Source: CAYSSG01 sp964433635 (GTDB lineage Bacteria; Atribacterota; Phoenicimicrobiia; Phoenicimicrobiales; Stramentimicrobiaceae). Taken from it: a DNA stretch of 64,000 bases. The position numbers and the translations under genes were made by a program. The notes beneath the pieces are model-generated. The model was not told the origin of the DNA, searched no databases, and worked only from the letters and a program-made list of their open reading frames with translations. The number at the start of each line of letters is the position of its first letter. Position 1 is the first letter of the stretch. The stretch covers positions 18,122 to 82,121 of the forward strand of contig CAYSSG010000005.1 of NCBI GenBank assembly GCA_964433635.1, read 5' to 3'. This document shows positions 1 through 8,478 of the stretch, piece after piece.

Positions 1-1
1 T

Positions 2-397
2 GTTCCCAGGGTTATCCTGATTGATACATTTAAAGATGAGGCTGAGGAATCATTGAGGGTAGCTAATGCCTTAGGAAAAGATTTATTGGGAGTTCGGCTT
101 GATACTCCCAGTGAAAGAGGAGGAGTATCCCCTGATCTGGTCAAAGAAGTGAGAATTCGGCTGGACCAGGCAGGATTTTCCCATGTTAAGATTTTCGTCT
201 CCGGAGGTATAACGCCCGAACGGATTGAATTACTGAGTCAAGAAGCAGTAGATGCCTTTGGAGTGGGCAGTTTTATCAGCGATGCATCCCCCATTGATAT
301 GACCCTTGATATCAAGGAAATCGAAGGAAAACCGATTGCCAAAAGAGGGCGGATCCCCGGAAAGATTGAAAATAAAAAGCTTGTGAAACTGATATAG
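2..397 (+). CDS. pncB: Nicotinate phosphoribosyltransferase, C-terminal part (5' end outside window)
   Basis: The reading frame is open from the first bases of the window, so only about 131 C-terminal residues are visible; an internal TTG at 53 is not a real start. The enzyme joins nicotinate to PRPP to make nicotinate mononucleotide for NAD salvage in the cytoplasm. The family signature GVRLDTPSERGG is present. It is followed by the barrel strand KIFVSGGI, the GVGS loop that holds phosphate, and the basic motif KRGRIPG near the C-terminus. The gene ends 626 bp before tRNA-Leu, in a repeat-rich gap. Its NAD role suits the NADH-centred genes that follow, but no operon link is visible. The identification is firm; the full length is unknown. 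Confidence 0.88.
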   Translation, partial: VPRVILIDTFKDEAEESLRVANALGKDLLGVRLDTPSERGGVSPDLVKEVRIRLDQAGFSHVKIFVSGGITPERIELLSQEAVDAFGVGSFISDASPIDMTLDIKEIEGKPIAKRGRIPGKIENKKLVKLI

Positions 398-671
398 CAT
401 TACGTATTATCTATATCATATGCTGCATAATGTGAAATACTGGAAGTATAAATGTAAGATAATATAAAAAAATCAATCTAAATTTTAAAAATTAAAATAA
501 ATCTGTTGAAAACAGAAAAATATCAGTAAACCAATCAGCTGGAAAATAAGTCATAGGAAAAGTGTAAATATATTTAATCATTCATGTAGGGTAAATTTTT
601 TTTATAGTGTCATTCGTTTTCGGTTTTTATATTTTGTTATTTTAGACCAGCATCTATACTTAAAAACGGTT

Positions 672-802
672 TTGAAGTTTGGATTGGCAGATTCTTAATG
701 ATTTTTAACCAAAAACGAATAACTAAAAACTGAAAACAAATTTCAAGCTAACGACTGAATACCAACGACTAACGACTTATTATTGGACTCAATACGTAAT
801 AC
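672..802 (+). repeat. 131-bp perfect direct repeat, copy 1
   Basis: Identical base for base to 867-997, an offset of 195 bp with a 64-bp spacer. It contains an AAAAACY-type heptamer tract and an AACGACT-type heptamer tract, and ends in CAATACGTAATAC. It looks like a recent tandem duplication inside the gap. Confidence 0.95.
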
Positions 803-866
803 ACACGACGCTATATCGTTTACCGTAAGGAGAGTTTGTGAATTGACTTTTGACACAGTATCTGAA

Positions 867-997
867 TTGAAGTTTGGATTGGCAGATTCTTAATGATTTT
901 TAACCAAAAACGAATAACTAAAAACTGAAAACAAATTTCAAGCTAACGACTGAATACCAACGACTAACGACTTATTATTGGACTCAATACGTAATAC
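867..997 (+). repeat. 131-bp perfect direct repeat, copy 2
   Basis: Identical to 672-802. After this copy the sequence runs on into ACGGTATACGTTATAC, whereas copy 1 is followed by ACACGACGC, which fixes the 3' boundary. Confidence 0.95.
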
Positions 998-1023
998 GGT
1001 ATACGTTATACTGTCTTTAAATT

Positions 1024-1108
1024 GCCGGGATGGCGGAATAGGTAGACGCGCCAGCTTGAGGGGCTGGTGGGCTTATTGCTTGTGGGGGTTCAAATCCCCC
1101 TCCCGGCA
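1024..1108 (+). tRNA. tRNA-Leu (anticodon GAG)
   Basis: The acceptor arm GCCGGGA pairs with TCCCGGC, with discriminator A. The anticodon stem CCAGC/GCTGG closes the loop TTGAGGG, giving anticodon GAG, which reads CTC and CTT. The long variable arm and the GTTCAAAT T-loop are those of a class II leucine tRNA. The next bases are CCT, so CCA is not encoded, unlike the five other tRNAs in this window. Confidence 0.95.
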
Positions 1109-1314
1109 CCTCTATGCTGGTTGACGTGATATTCTAAAGGTTAATATTTTTTTAGAGGAAGTGCATACTTCCTTATTTTAATGTAAAAATACGGATTTTC
1201 AGTCACGAAATCCAGTCAACAGAAAATACGCTCTCCGGAGAACTTTCCAGGGAGATGAGAGGAAAGCGATTAAAAGGGTTTCAGGGATCATCTTTTCCTG
1301 ATTCATTTATTGAG

Positions 1315-1665
1315 ATGCATGAAAGATCAATTGCCCGGAACTTATTGCATATCGTCTTAGATAAAGCAACTGTTAACGGTAGACAAAAAAAAGTAAAATT
1401 AATACGAATCATCATTGGCGAATTGACTATGATTCATGACGAGCTTCTGGTAGGTGCTTTTTATCAATTATCCCATTCTACAGTGGCAGGGGAAGCCAGA
1501 ATTGAAATCCTGCATTCAACTTTACATGGAAAATGTCAAGACTGTCAAAAAAAATTCAAATTGAATAAAAGGGAATTTAAATGTCCTTTTTGTGGAGGTC
1601 AGTCTATTCAGATTATTAGTGGAGATGAATGTTTTATTCAGGATATTGAGCTGGTTGACCATTAA
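1315..1665 (+). CDS. hypA: Hydrogenase nickel-insertion protein HypA
   Basis: HypA delivers nickel, with HypB, to the large subunit of [NiFe] hydrogenases. I place the start at 1315 because the family begins Met-His-Glu and its His2 is the nickel ligand. The longer frame from ATG 1255 would bury this behind 20 unconserved residues. A zinc-binding CxxC pair is visible late in the protein (CQDC and CPFC). The length is about 116 aa, normal for the family. It lies 186 bp upstream of the 14-gene Mbh hydrogenase operon, away from the other hyp genes at 25-31 kb. The ribosome binding site before 1315 is weak, so the start is inferred from the family. Confidence 0.9.
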   Translation: MHERSIARNLLHIVLDKATVNGRQKKVKLIRIIIGELTMIHDELLVGAFYQLSHSTVAGEARIEILHSTLHGKCQDCQKKFKLNKREFKCPFCGGQSIQIISGDECFIQDIELVDH

Positions 1666-1680
1666 ATTTTCTAAAATCAA

Positions 1681-1710
1681 TTGCACACCTTATGAGGAAT
1701 ATGATATACT
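1681..1710 (+). promoter_or_regulatory. Candidate sigma-70-type promoter for the Mbh operon
   Basis: TTGCAC (1681-1686) and TATACT (1705-1710) are 18 bp apart, about 140 bp upstream of the first Mbh gene and just after the hypA stop. The leader that follows holds no obvious hairpin or Rex-type palindrome. Confidence 0.45.
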
Positions 1711-1850
1711 TTTGCCAGTGTTTTGAATTTCAGCAATTGAATCAACGCCAATACAGTTTCGACATAAAATTGATTGTAATAAAGAAGAAGATTGGTCTAA
1801 GAGAATAGGTAAAAATTTTCTTAAATAAAGACTTAAAGTGAGGTGAAGGA

Positions 1851-2360
1851 ATGATTGGTTTTATTGTCAGTTTTATTTTGAGTTTTGTTGCCTATCTTTT
1901 TTTAACCGCCAATCAGGGAGAGATTCTTGGTCTATGGAGTCAATATGAAATCGTTGCTGCTGTGATTATTTCCTTAATTGTTGCGGCTATTTCAGCAAAG
2001 GTTTTGTTTCAGAAGAAGCATTATCGATTATTAAACCCATTGAGATGGGTTCTTTTTTTGTTCTATCTGATAGGACCTTTTTTTATTGCCATGGCAAAAG
2101 CAAATATTGATGTTGCCTATCGAGTGATTACCGGGAAAATCAATCCGGGAATTGTGAAGATATCCCCTCATTTAAAGACAGATACTGCTATCACGATGTT
2201 GGCAAATTCCATTACCTTGACACCCGGAACGCTCAGTGTAGATATCGATGAAAAGAACAATGATCTTTATATTCATTGGATTAATGTTACCAATCTCAAA
2301 CCCACCATTGAAGATATTTGCGGCAGCTTCCCTGTATGGGCCAGGAGGATTGCAGAATGA
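1851..2360 (+). CDS. mbhA: Mbh hydrogenase subunit A (MrpE-like antiporter subunit)
   Basis: First gene of the Mbh operon, preceded by GTGAGGTGAAGGA. The 169-aa protein has two to three hydrophobic segments at the N-terminus and then a soluble domain with the MnhE/MrpE pattern (NSITLTPGTLSVDI, then HWINV). In Mrp antiporters and Mbh this subunit is part of the sodium/proton-translocating membrane arm. Gene order, not this sequence alone, distinguishes MbhA from a stand-alone MrpE. The last four bases overlap the next start, which implies translational coupling. Confidence 0.85.
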   Translation: MIGFIVSFILSFVAYLFLTANQGEILGLWSQYEIVAAVIISLIVAAISAKVLFQKKHYRLLNPLRWVLFLFYLIGPFFIAMAKANIDVAYRVITGKINPGIVKISPHLKTDTAITMLANSITLTPGTLSVDIDEKNNDLYIHWINVTNLKPTIEDICGSFPVWARRIAE

Positions 2361-2632
2361 ATCAATTAAGTAATATTTTTCTGATTCCAGCTATTTTGTT
2401 GATGTTTTTTATTTTTATCTCTTTATTGCGTCTTATCTTAGGGCCGACAGTGCCTGATCGTGTGGTCGCTATGGACACGATTAACACATTAGTCATTGCT
2501 GGAATGATTTTATTCGGTGCCGCTTTTAAAGAGATCATTTATATAGATGTGGCAATAGTATATGCCTTGTTATCCTACATTGCGACCTTATTCATTGCAA
2601 ACTATATGGAGAGGAGGGCGAAGGATAAGTGA
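2357..2632 (+). CDS. mbhB: Mbh hydrogenase subunit B (MrpF-like)
   Basis: A 91-aa membrane protein with three hydrophobic helices and the MrpF hallmark GPTVPDRVVAMD after the first helix. The start is ATG 2357, which overlaps the mbhA stop as ATGA and has AGGAGG nine bases upstream. An in-frame extension to 2318 would run into mbhA and lacks support. It belongs to the small-subunit cluster of the ion-translocating arm. Confidence 0.86.
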   Translation: MNQLSNIFLIPAILLMFFIFISLLRLILGPTVPDRVVAMDTINTLVIAGMILFGAAFKEIIYIDVAIVYALLSYIATLFIANYMERRAKDK

Positions 2633-2991
2633 CGATTTTATTAATTATTTTATACCTGTTCCTTTTGATTGGAATATTTTTTAACGGATTGGGTTCATTC
2701 GGTTTAATGAGATTTCCTGATGTTTATACCCGATTACATGCTGCAACAAAATGTACTACTTTTGGATCTATCTTTTTTTCATTATCAGTAATTATTTTCG
2801 GATTCTATTCCTGGAATGCGAGTGGTGACTCTAAATATGGCGTGATGGCATTGCATACCATTGTAGCCCTGGTCTGTCTTGTTGCCACTAACCCTACAGG
2901 AGCCCATGCCATTGCCCGGGCGGCATACCGCAGTGGTGTGATGCCCAAGCAAGCGGTGGTTGATGATTTAAAGGAGGCAAACTTAAAATGA
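2629..2991 (+). CDS. mbhC: Mbh hydrogenase subunit C (MrpG-like)
   Basis: 120 aa starting at GTG 2629, overlapping the previous stop by four bases with GAGGAGG upstream. It has the MnhG/MrpG pattern GSFGLMRFPDVYTRLHAATK after the first membrane helix, and ends with NPTGAHAIARAAY. Three helices are predicted by eye. It forms part of the Mrp-like membrane arm with mbhA and mbhB. Confidence 0.86.
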   Translation: MTILLIILYLFLLIGIFFNGLGSFGLMRFPDVYTRLHAATKCTTFGSIFFSLSVIIFGFYSWNASGDSKYGVMALHTIVALVCLVATNPTGAHAIARAAYRSGVMPKQAVVDDLKEANLK

Positions 2992-3230
2992 GTTCATTGA
3001 TAGGATTTGCCCATATTGCCATATTGCTGATGATGATTGTTGCTGCATTTATGGCTGTTAGTATGAAAAATCTTTTACCGTCAGTGATTGCTCTGGCTGT
3101 TGCCAGTCTATTGCTTTCACTGGAATTCTATCTATTGCATGCACCGGATGTAGCAATAGCAGAGGCTGGAATCGGAGCAGCATTAACGATGGCTATCTAT
3201 ATTTTTGCCATTCGGGCAACCAGGAAGTGA
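2988..3230 (+). CDS. mbhD: Mbh hydrogenase subunit D (DUF4040, C-terminal MrpA fragment)
   Basis: An 80-aa protein with three membrane helices and the DUF4040 motif HAPDVAIAEAGIGAAL. This segment corresponds to part of the C-terminal extension of MrpA. In Mrp antiporters it is fused to a NuoL-like domain, but in Mbh it is a separate gene, as here. It overlaps mbhC by four bases. Confidence 0.86.
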   Translation: MSSLIGFAHIAILLMMIVAAFMAVSMKNLLPSVIALAVASLLLSLEFYLLHAPDVAIAEAGIGAALTMAIYIFAIRATRK

Positions 3231-3241
3231 GAGGTGAAGGA

Positions 3242-3508
3242 ATGAAAAAATCAATCTTTGGTTTAGCTTTGCTTTTTTTTGTAGCCTTTATGATTTTGGC
3301 TGCTTTCAGCATGCGGCTATTTGGAGAGCCAACCTTTAGTGAGGTGGATGATTATTACATTCAAAATGCCCAGGCTGAAACAGGAGCTAACAATGTAGTA
3401 ACAACCATTGTTTTCGATTATCGAGGTTTTGATACATTGGGAGAAGGGACAGTTTTGTTTACAGCGGTCATGGGGATTACGGCATTGTTCAGGGAGGTGG
3501 TCAAATGA
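3242..3508 (+). CDS. mbhE: Mbh hydrogenase subunit E
   Basis: 88 aa. ATG 3242 is chosen because GAGGTGAAGG lies just before it; GTG 3227 is an in-frame alternative overlapping mbhD. Two hydrophobic segments flank a polar loop containing FDYRGFDTLGEGTVLFTAV, the pattern of the last MrpA segment and MbhE. It helps form the link between the small Mrp subunits and the rest of the membrane arm. Confidence 0.83.
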   Translation: MKKSIFGLALLFFVAFMILAAFSMRLFGEPTFSEVDDYYIQNAQAETGANNVVTTIVFDYRGFDTLGEGTVLFTAVMGITALFREVVK

Positions 3509-3981
3509 AAGAAATGTCTCGTATCGTTAGAACAATGACCACATTGATGTATGGTTTTATTCTTGTTTATGGTTTTTATATCATCGCGCATGGTCATTTA
3601 ACCCCTGGTGGAGGTTTCCAGGGTGGTGCAATTGCTGCCTCAGCCTTTGCTCTACTGGTAGTTGCCTACGGAAACAAGAGAGCCAAAGAATTTTTGCAGA
3701 AGGATTTTCTCGCCCTGGTTGAAAGTACCGGATTAGTTATCTTTATTACCTTAGCTTTTTTTGGTCTCGGATTTACCTTTTTTTATAATATTTTAGCAAA
3801 CAGTGGCGGTTTATTCGGCAATGCGGCTGTCATTGGAATTAATCCCGGAGACCTGAATACCGGTGGGACCGTTACTGCTATGAACATCGCAGTTGGTTTA
3901 GAGGTCATAGCAGCATTGGGGGTTGTCATTTTAGTGATGTCTGCTGCTTCAGAGATTATACAGAAGAAGGAGAATTCATGA
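3505..3981 (+). CDS. mbhF: Mbh hydrogenase subunit F (MrpB-like)
   Basis: 158 aa with four predicted membrane helices. The MnhB/MrpB signature HGHLTPGGGFQGGAIAASAF follows the first helix. Starts at ATG 3505 inside the mbhE stop (ATGA). It belongs to the sodium/proton-translocating arm. Confidence 0.87.
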   Translation: MKEMSRIVRTMTTLMYGFILVYGFYIIAHGHLTPGGGFQGGAIAASAFALLVVAYGNKRAKEFLQKDFLALVESTGLVIFITLAFFGLGFTFFYNILANSGGLFGNAAVIGINPGDLNTGGTVTAMNIAVGLEVIAALGVVILVMSAASEIIQKKENS

Positions 3982-3982
3982 T

Positions 3983-4330
3983 ATGATTGGAAATTTTCCT
4001 TATATCGCTGTGGCAGTTTTAATCAGCTTAGGTATTTATACATTGATATTTAAAAAGAATCTGATTAAAATTGCCATCGGAATAACGATTATTGAGAGTG
4101 GTGTTAATTTATTTCTCATCACCCTGGGATACAGAAAGGGAGCCGTTGCGCCTATATACACACAGGCACCGGAGGGAATGAAAATGGTTTTACCAACTCC
4201 CCAGGCTTTAACCCTGACCAGTATTGTTATTGGTGTCGCAACCACTGCTCTGATACTTTCAATTGTGATGATGATTTTCAAAAAATACGGAACACTGGAT
4301 GCCGATGAAGTGAGGAGGTTAAAAGGATGA
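3983..4330 (+). CDS. mbhG: Mbh hydrogenase subunit G (MrpC/NuoK-like)
   Basis: 115 aa with three predicted helices, homologous to NuoK of complex I and MrpC. Visible family features are IGITIIESGVNLFLI with a membrane glutamate in helix 2, and PQALTLTSIVIGVATTALIL in helix 3. It starts two bases after the mbhF stop and overlaps mbhH by four bases. The glutamate suits a role in ion movement. Confidence 0.88.
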   Translation: MIGNFPYIAVAVLISLGIYTLIFKKNLIKIAIGITIIESGVNLFLITLGYRKGAVAPIYTQAPEGMKMVLPTPQALTLTSIVIGVATTALILSIVMMIFKKYGTLDADEVRRLKG

Positions 4331-5895
4331 GCAGCATTTTAGCCCATGCACCTGCCTTAGTCATAGCTTTTCCACTATTGGCAGCATTTTTAACACCTGT
4401 TATAGGTCGCTTTAACCGTAAAGGATTGGGCTGGTTCGTATCAGTTGTACTGGGACTTACCCTGATTTTAACTTTACTCATGGCAACCCATATATTGACC
4501 GAGGGCCCGATGATTTATGTTTTTGGTGGGCGTGAAGCAGGGTTAACCCTGCCTTCCGGCTATACGGTACCAATCCGGATTATTTTCCATATCGACGGGA
4601 TGGGAATTTTTATGGGATTGATCACTGCGGTTGTCTCCTTTCTTGGCGCTATTTATTCTGTCTCTTATATGCAGGAGCATAGTGGTTTGGAAAAATATTA
4701 TGCCCTTTTACTGTTGCTGGCGGCCGGGATGTTTGGCATGGAACTAACCGGAGATATTTTTAACTTTTTTGTTTTTCTGGAAATCGCCTCCGTTGCCTCC
4801 GTTGCCCTGATTGCTTTCCGGAGCCATATTTCCGGTGAACCTGCAGAAGCAGGTTTTAAATACATGGTGGTGAGCTCTATTGCTGCCTTAATGGTTTTAT
4901 TTGCCGTAGGATTATTTTATGGACAGTATGATGTACTGAATATGGCTGCTATCGCCAGTGTAATGCAGTTTACGCAACTGGATAAAATTGCCTTAATATT
5001 GCTGGTGACCGTTTTAGCAATGAAAGCCGGTTCGGTTCCCATGCATATGTGGACGCCTGATGCCTATTCGGAAGCTCCTGCGGCGATTACCATGATATTA
5101 GTTGCTGCCAGTCAAGCCAGCTTATATGCTCTTTTCAGAGTATCTTTTTCTCTGTACAATATCACCTTAAATACTGTTGCTGTTGGCTGGATTATTATTA
5201 TTCTGGGTGTTCTGTCCATGTTTATCGGCGTTACCATGGCTATTATTCAAAAAGATATAAAAAGGCTTATGGCTTATCATGCCATATCCCAGACCGGCTA
5301 TATGCTGTTAGGTGTCGGGGTAGGGCTGGCTGTTCTCGGGAATCCTCAAGCATTGGAGACCTTTGGAATCAAGGCCATGGAAGGCGGTATATTTCATATT
5401 ATGAACCATGCCATGTACAAGGGTTTACTGTTTTTAACTGCTGGTGCGTTATTTTATAGAACAGGCACCAGAGACCTGAACAGGATGGGTGGATTGGCAA
5501 ATAATATGTCTTACACCACGATATTCTTTATTATCGGTGCGGCAGCGATTGCAGGGATACCTCCCTTCAATGGTTTTGCCTCAAAGCTGATGATTTATGA
5601 GTCTGTCTATCGATTCAATCCACTCTTATCGATTATTGCCATGTTAGTCAGTATTTTAACGCTGGCTTCTTTTGTTAAAGTGTTTCATAGTGCTTTTTTA
5701 GGTCCTAAACTGGAGCAATATAAAGATGTGCAGGAAGTGCCAAAAACCATGGTATTTGCCATGGCAACCCTGGCCTGCATTATTGTTCTTTTCGGCTTAT
5801 TCCCGGACATTATTGTGAAGAATTTAGTTCACCCTGCAGTCATGGCTTTAATCAACCAAACAAATTATACTGCAGCGATATTGGGAGGAATGTAA
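4327..5895 (+). CDS. mbhH: Mbh hydrogenase subunit H (MrpD/NuoN-type antiporter)
   Basis: 522 aa with about 14 membrane helices, the large ion-pumping subunit. It carries the proton-conducting membrane subunit signature: MELTGDIFNFFVFLE in helix 5 (conserved glutamate), lysine-containing KAGSVPMHMWTPDAYSEAP in helix 7, and KRLMAYHAISQTGYMLLG in helix 8. This is the only large antiporter-type subunit in the operon, as in Pyrococcus Mbh. Complex I has three. It starts at ATG 4327 overlapping mbhG. Confidence 0.92.
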   Translation: MSSILAHAPALVIAFPLLAAFLTPVIGRFNRKGLGWFVSVVLGLTLILTLLMATHILTEGPMIYVFGGREAGLTLPSGYTVPIRIIFHIDGMGIFMGLITAVVSFLGAIYSVSYMQEHSGLEKYYALLLLLAAGMFGMELTGDIFNFFVFLEIASVASVALIAFRSHISGEPAEAGFKYMVVSSIAALMVLFAVGLFYGQYDVLNMAAIASVMQFTQLDKIALILLVTVLAMKAGSVPMHMWTPDAYSEAPAAITMILVAASQASLYALFRVSFSLYNITLNTVAVGWIIIILGVLSMFIGVTMAIIQKDIKRLMAYHAISQTGYMLLGVGVGLAVLGNPQALETFGIKAMEGGIFHIMNHAMYKGLLFLTAGALFYRTGTRDLNRMGGLANNMSYTTIFFIIGAAAIAGIPPFNGFASKLMIYESVYRFNPLLSIIAMLVSILTLASFVKVFHSAFLGPKLEQYKDVQEVPKTMVFAMATLACIIVLFGLFPDIIVKNLVHPAVMALINQTNYTAAILGGM

Positions 5896-5896
5896 G

Positions 5897-6238
5897 ATGA
5901 TAATTGGTTTATTGGAAACAGGCAGTGGTTATTGGAATGCGATTAGTTGGGTGATCATGGTCATTGTGGTTGGAATAGCAGTGATCTGGTTAAGAAATCA
6001 CGGAGAAGACAAATATAAAAAAGATACGAACCAAACGAAACCATTTCTCTCGGGAAATCCTGAGGTTAGCAAAGAAGATTCGCATGTTGGTGCCAGTCAT
6101 ATCTATTGGGGGTTTACAGAGGCATTGAAACACTATTATCGGCCTTTGGTTCATCTGCACACGGGAAATATTAATGATTACAGTGGATGGATTATACTGG
6201 TCATGGCACTTATTTTTATGATAGTAGGGGTGAGTTAA
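5897..6238 (+). CDS. mbhI: Mbh hydrogenase subunit I
   Basis: A 113-aa protein with one helix at each end and a polar middle containing KPFLSGNPEVS, HIYWGFTEALKHYYRPL and HTGNINDY. It occupies the mbhI position between the MrpD-like antiporter and the small hydrogenase subunit. In Mbh this subunit resembles the lateral-helix end of NuoL and ties the antiporter arm to the hydrogenase arm. The assignment rests on position and this motif pattern. Confidence 0.8.
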   Translation: MIIGLLETGSGYWNAISWVIMVIVVGIAVIWLRNHGEDKYKKDTNQTKPFLSGNPEVSKEDSHVGASHIYWGFTEALKHYYRPLVHLHTGNINDYSGWIILVMALIFMIVGVS

Positions 6239-6242
6239 ATTC

Positions 6243-6710
6243 ATGAAATTAGATAAATATTTAGATCGTTCTTTATGGGTATTCCATCTGAATACCGGTT
6301 CATGCAATGGTTGCGATATAGAAATTGTTGCCCTGTTAACACCCAGGTATGATGTAGAGAGATTTGGTATAAAACTGGTGGGAAGTCCGAAGCATGCTGA
6401 TGTATTGCTCATTACCGGTCCGGTTAACAGGAAGATGTTACCAAGGTTGAAATTGATCTATGAACAGACTCCTGACCCCAAGGCAGTTATTGTTGTGGGT
6501 ACCTGTGGCACAAGTGGGGGTGTTTTTTATGATTCTTATAATATCGTAGGTCCTGCAGATCAGCATATTCCCGTTGATGTATATGTTCCCGGCTGCCCAA
6601 TCAGACCTGAAGCAATTATTAACGGAGTCTTAAAGGCCTGGCTTAAACTGGAAAGATTAAGAGGTACATCCAGTGAAAAAGTAAAAGAGCCAGTTTCCAC
6701 TAAAAAATGA
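6243..6710 (+). CDS. mbhJ: Mbh [NiFe] hydrogenase small subunit J (NuoB-like)
   Basis: 155 aa, soluble, the electron-transfer subunit next to the active site. It binds one [4Fe-4S] cluster through Cys21 and Cys24 (NTGSCNGCDIE), Cys88 (VGTCGTSGG) and Cys118 (VPGCPIRPE), the NuoB/EchC pattern. The CxxC spacing and the short length are those of group 4 hydrogenases, not of complex I. ATG 6243 lies four bases after mbhI. Confidence 0.93.
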   Translation: MKLDKYLDRSLWVFHLNTGSCNGCDIEIVALLTPRYDVERFGIKLVGSPKHADVLLITGPVNRKMLPRLKLIYEQTPDPKAVIVVGTCGTSGGVFYDSYNIVGPADQHIPVDVYVPGCPIRPEAIINGVLKAWLKLERLRGTSSEKVKEPVSTKK

Positions 6711-6718
6711 AGGTTTAG

Positions 6719-7243
6719 GTGAATACCATGGAATATAAGGAACCAAAAGAGTTACTATCTTTTCTGAAAGAGCATCTGAAAGACGCTCTTTCAGATAGCC
6801 GTATCGAAACCAGAAAAGCAGGCACCAAACAGCAAGAATTCCATAATATATGGTTAGAAGTTACCAGAGAAAAGTTCAGGGATACGGTAAAATTATTAGC
6901 CAGCTTGCACTACCCGCATATTGCCATTATTTCCGGTAATGATACCGGTGAATCCATCGATTTGGTCTATTTACTGTCTATATACTATGGAGAAAAATTT
7001 AAAGAGATTTCCGTTAATATAAAAGTCAGATTAGACAGGAAAAAACCCAGCATAGAAAGCATTACTGATATAATTCCGGGAGCCCAGACGACGGAAAGGG
7101 AGATCAAGGAGATGTTAGGTGTGGAATTTATAGGACTTCCGGATATGCATCATATCTTTTTACCGGAAGATTTTCCAAAGAATGTTTTTCCTTTAAGGAA
7201 AAACGAAAAAGGATTGGACAAACTTGTTCAGAAGGAAAGTTGA
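6719..7243 (+). CDS. mbhK: Mbh hydrogenase subunit K (NuoC-like)
   Basis: About 174 aa, the 30-kDa complex I subunit homologue that packs against the large subunit. The family motif appears as TDIIPGAQTTEREIKEMLGVEFIGLPDMH, followed by FLPEDFP. The start is uncertain between GTG 6719 (GAAGG six bases upstream) and ATG 6728 (AGGTG upstream); both are in frame. It sits in the conserved place between mbhJ and mbhL. Confidence 0.87.
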   Translation: MNTMEYKEPKELLSFLKEHLKDALSDSRIETRKAGTKQQEFHNIWLEVTREKFRDTVKLLASLHYPHIAIISGNDTGESIDLVYLLSIYYGEKFKEISVNIKVRLDRKKPSIESITDIIPGAQTTEREIKEMLGVEFIGLPDMHHIFLPEDFPKNVFPLRKNEKGLDKLVQKES

Positions 7244-7254
7244 GGTGATTCAAG

Positions 7255-8478
7255 GTGAGTCAATCATCATATAAAGTACCTATCGGTCCCATTCATCCCT
7301 CGCTGGAAGAACCAATGACCTTTAATTTTGAGATAGCAGGGGAAAAGATAAAATCAATAGATTTAGCCCCGGGAGATAATCATCGCGGAATTGAATTTAT
7401 GGGAAGAAATAGAAATATCATTCAGATTATCTATCTTGCAGAAAGAATTTGTGGCATCTGTTCTGCCTCTCATCCCTATGCTTTTTGCCGGGCTGTGGAA
7501 AATGCCGCCGGTATCGAGGTACCACCCAGGGCTGAATATATCCGGGCGATTATTGCGGAACTGGAAAGAATTCATTCTCATATCTTATGGGCTGGTGTTG
7601 CCGCCCACGAATTAGGTTTTGATTCGGTATTATTCCTCTCCTGGAAAGTACGGGAAGAAGTTCTGGATCTTCTGGAACTATTAACGGGAAATCGGATTAA
7701 TTATGGAATGTATATGATTGGTGGCGTAAGGAGAGATATTTCAAATGAACAGATCCCCCGTATCAGACAGACCATAGAATATTACAAAAATGTCTACCAG
7801 AAATTAGAAGATGTGTTTCTTGATGATCCCAGTATAGCCATCAGAACCAGAAATATTGGTGTTTTAACTTATGATGAGGCGTTGAGTCTGTCGGGTGTGG
7901 GGCCGACCACAAGGGCATCTGGCGTAAAAAAAGACGTGAGACAGGACCAGCCTTATTCAGCTTATGCCGATATGGATATCAAGGCCATTACGCCGGATAT
8001 GTATTCGGGTAAAGTCGTTGGCGATGTATATGATCGAATTATTGTTCGCATCCTGGAAGTCAAACAGTCTGTGGAGATTCTTGAGTATTGCTTAAATCAT
8101 CTACCTGAGGGAGAAATATTAACCGAAAAAAAACTTGCCAAACTTCTGGGAAGCCTGAAGAAGGCTAAAGGCGAAGGGGTCGGAAGACATGAAGCCCCCC
8201 GCGGTGAGGTTATACATTATATCAAATTAAACGAAGGAGAATATCCGGAAGTGTGGAAAGCGAGGGCGCCTACGTATAACAATCTGATGCCCTGGATTCC
8301 TATGTTACGAAATCAGGAAGTGGCGGATATTCCCATTGTCATTGCCTCCATTGACCCCTGTATAGGCTGTATGGATCGGGTGACACTTGTTGATTCTGAT
8401 TCTCATGAAAAAGAGATCTTAACCAGGGAAGAATTAAGAAAATTAAGTATTGAAAAGACCAGGAGGATGGTGCGATGA
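7255..8478 (+). CDS. mbhL: Mbh [NiFe] hydrogenase catalytic large subunit L
   Basis: 407 aa, starting at GTG 7255. It holds the Ni-Fe active site that reduces protons to H2. The four nickel-binding cysteines are present: Cys66 and Cys69 in ERICGICSASH, and Cys369 and Cys372 in DPCIGCMDR. A 32-residue tail follows Arg375, the same length as the tail that HycI removes from E. coli HycE. The precursor is therefore expected to be cut after Arg375 by the convergent protease gene at 9957. The true NuoD of complex I lacks these cysteines, so this is a hydrogenase and not a respiratory subunit. It overlaps mbhM by four bases. Confidence 0.95.
   Translation: MSQSSYKVPIGPIHPSLEEPMTFNFEIAGEKIKSIDLAPGDNHRGIEFMGRNRNIIQIIYLAERICGICSASHPYAFCRAVENAAGIEVPPRAEYIRAIIAELERIHSHILWAGVAAHELGFDSVLFLSWKVREEVLDLLELLTGNRINYGMYMIGGVRRDISNEQIPRIRQTIEYYKNVYQKLEDVFLDDPSIAIRTRNIGVLTYDEALSLSGVGPTTRASGVKKDVRQDQPYSAYADMDIKAITPDMYSGKVVGDVYDRIIVRILEVKQSVEILEYCLNHLPEGEILTEKKLAKLLGSLKKAKGEGVGRHEAPRGEVIHYIKLNEGEYPEVWKARAPTYNNLMPWIPMLRNQEVADIPIVIASIDPCIGCMDRVTLVDSDSHEKEILTREELRKLSIEKTRRMVR

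Larger units (their letters stand above)
398..1023. repeat. Gene-free gap filled with direct repeats and degenerate 7-bp repeat tracts
   Basis: I see no gene here. The gap opens just after the pncB stop with an ACGTAAT-type tract in reverse orientation (about 398-432). It closes just before tRNA-Leu with the same family in forward orientation (986-1011, units ATACGTA, ATACGGT, ATACGTT). Between them lie AAAAACC-type heptamer tracts (611-650, 705-739, 900-934), AACGACT-type tracts (748-780, 943-975) and a perfect 131-bp direct repeat annotated separately. No convincing promoter was found for the tRNA. Confidence 0.7.

Noticed and set aside
53..397. Separate 114-aa gene starting at TTG 53
   Set aside because: The frame is open to the window edge and encodes the conserved NAPRTase C-terminus, so TTG 53 is internal.
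831..854. Rex-like site TTGTGAATTGACTTTTGACACA
   Set aside because: Only one half-site matches, and the symmetry and spacing of a Rex operator are absent.
398..1023. CRISPR array
   Set aside because: The repeats are degenerate 7-bp units and one 131-bp duplication; there are no constant repeats of 24-40 bp with unique spacers and no cas genes.
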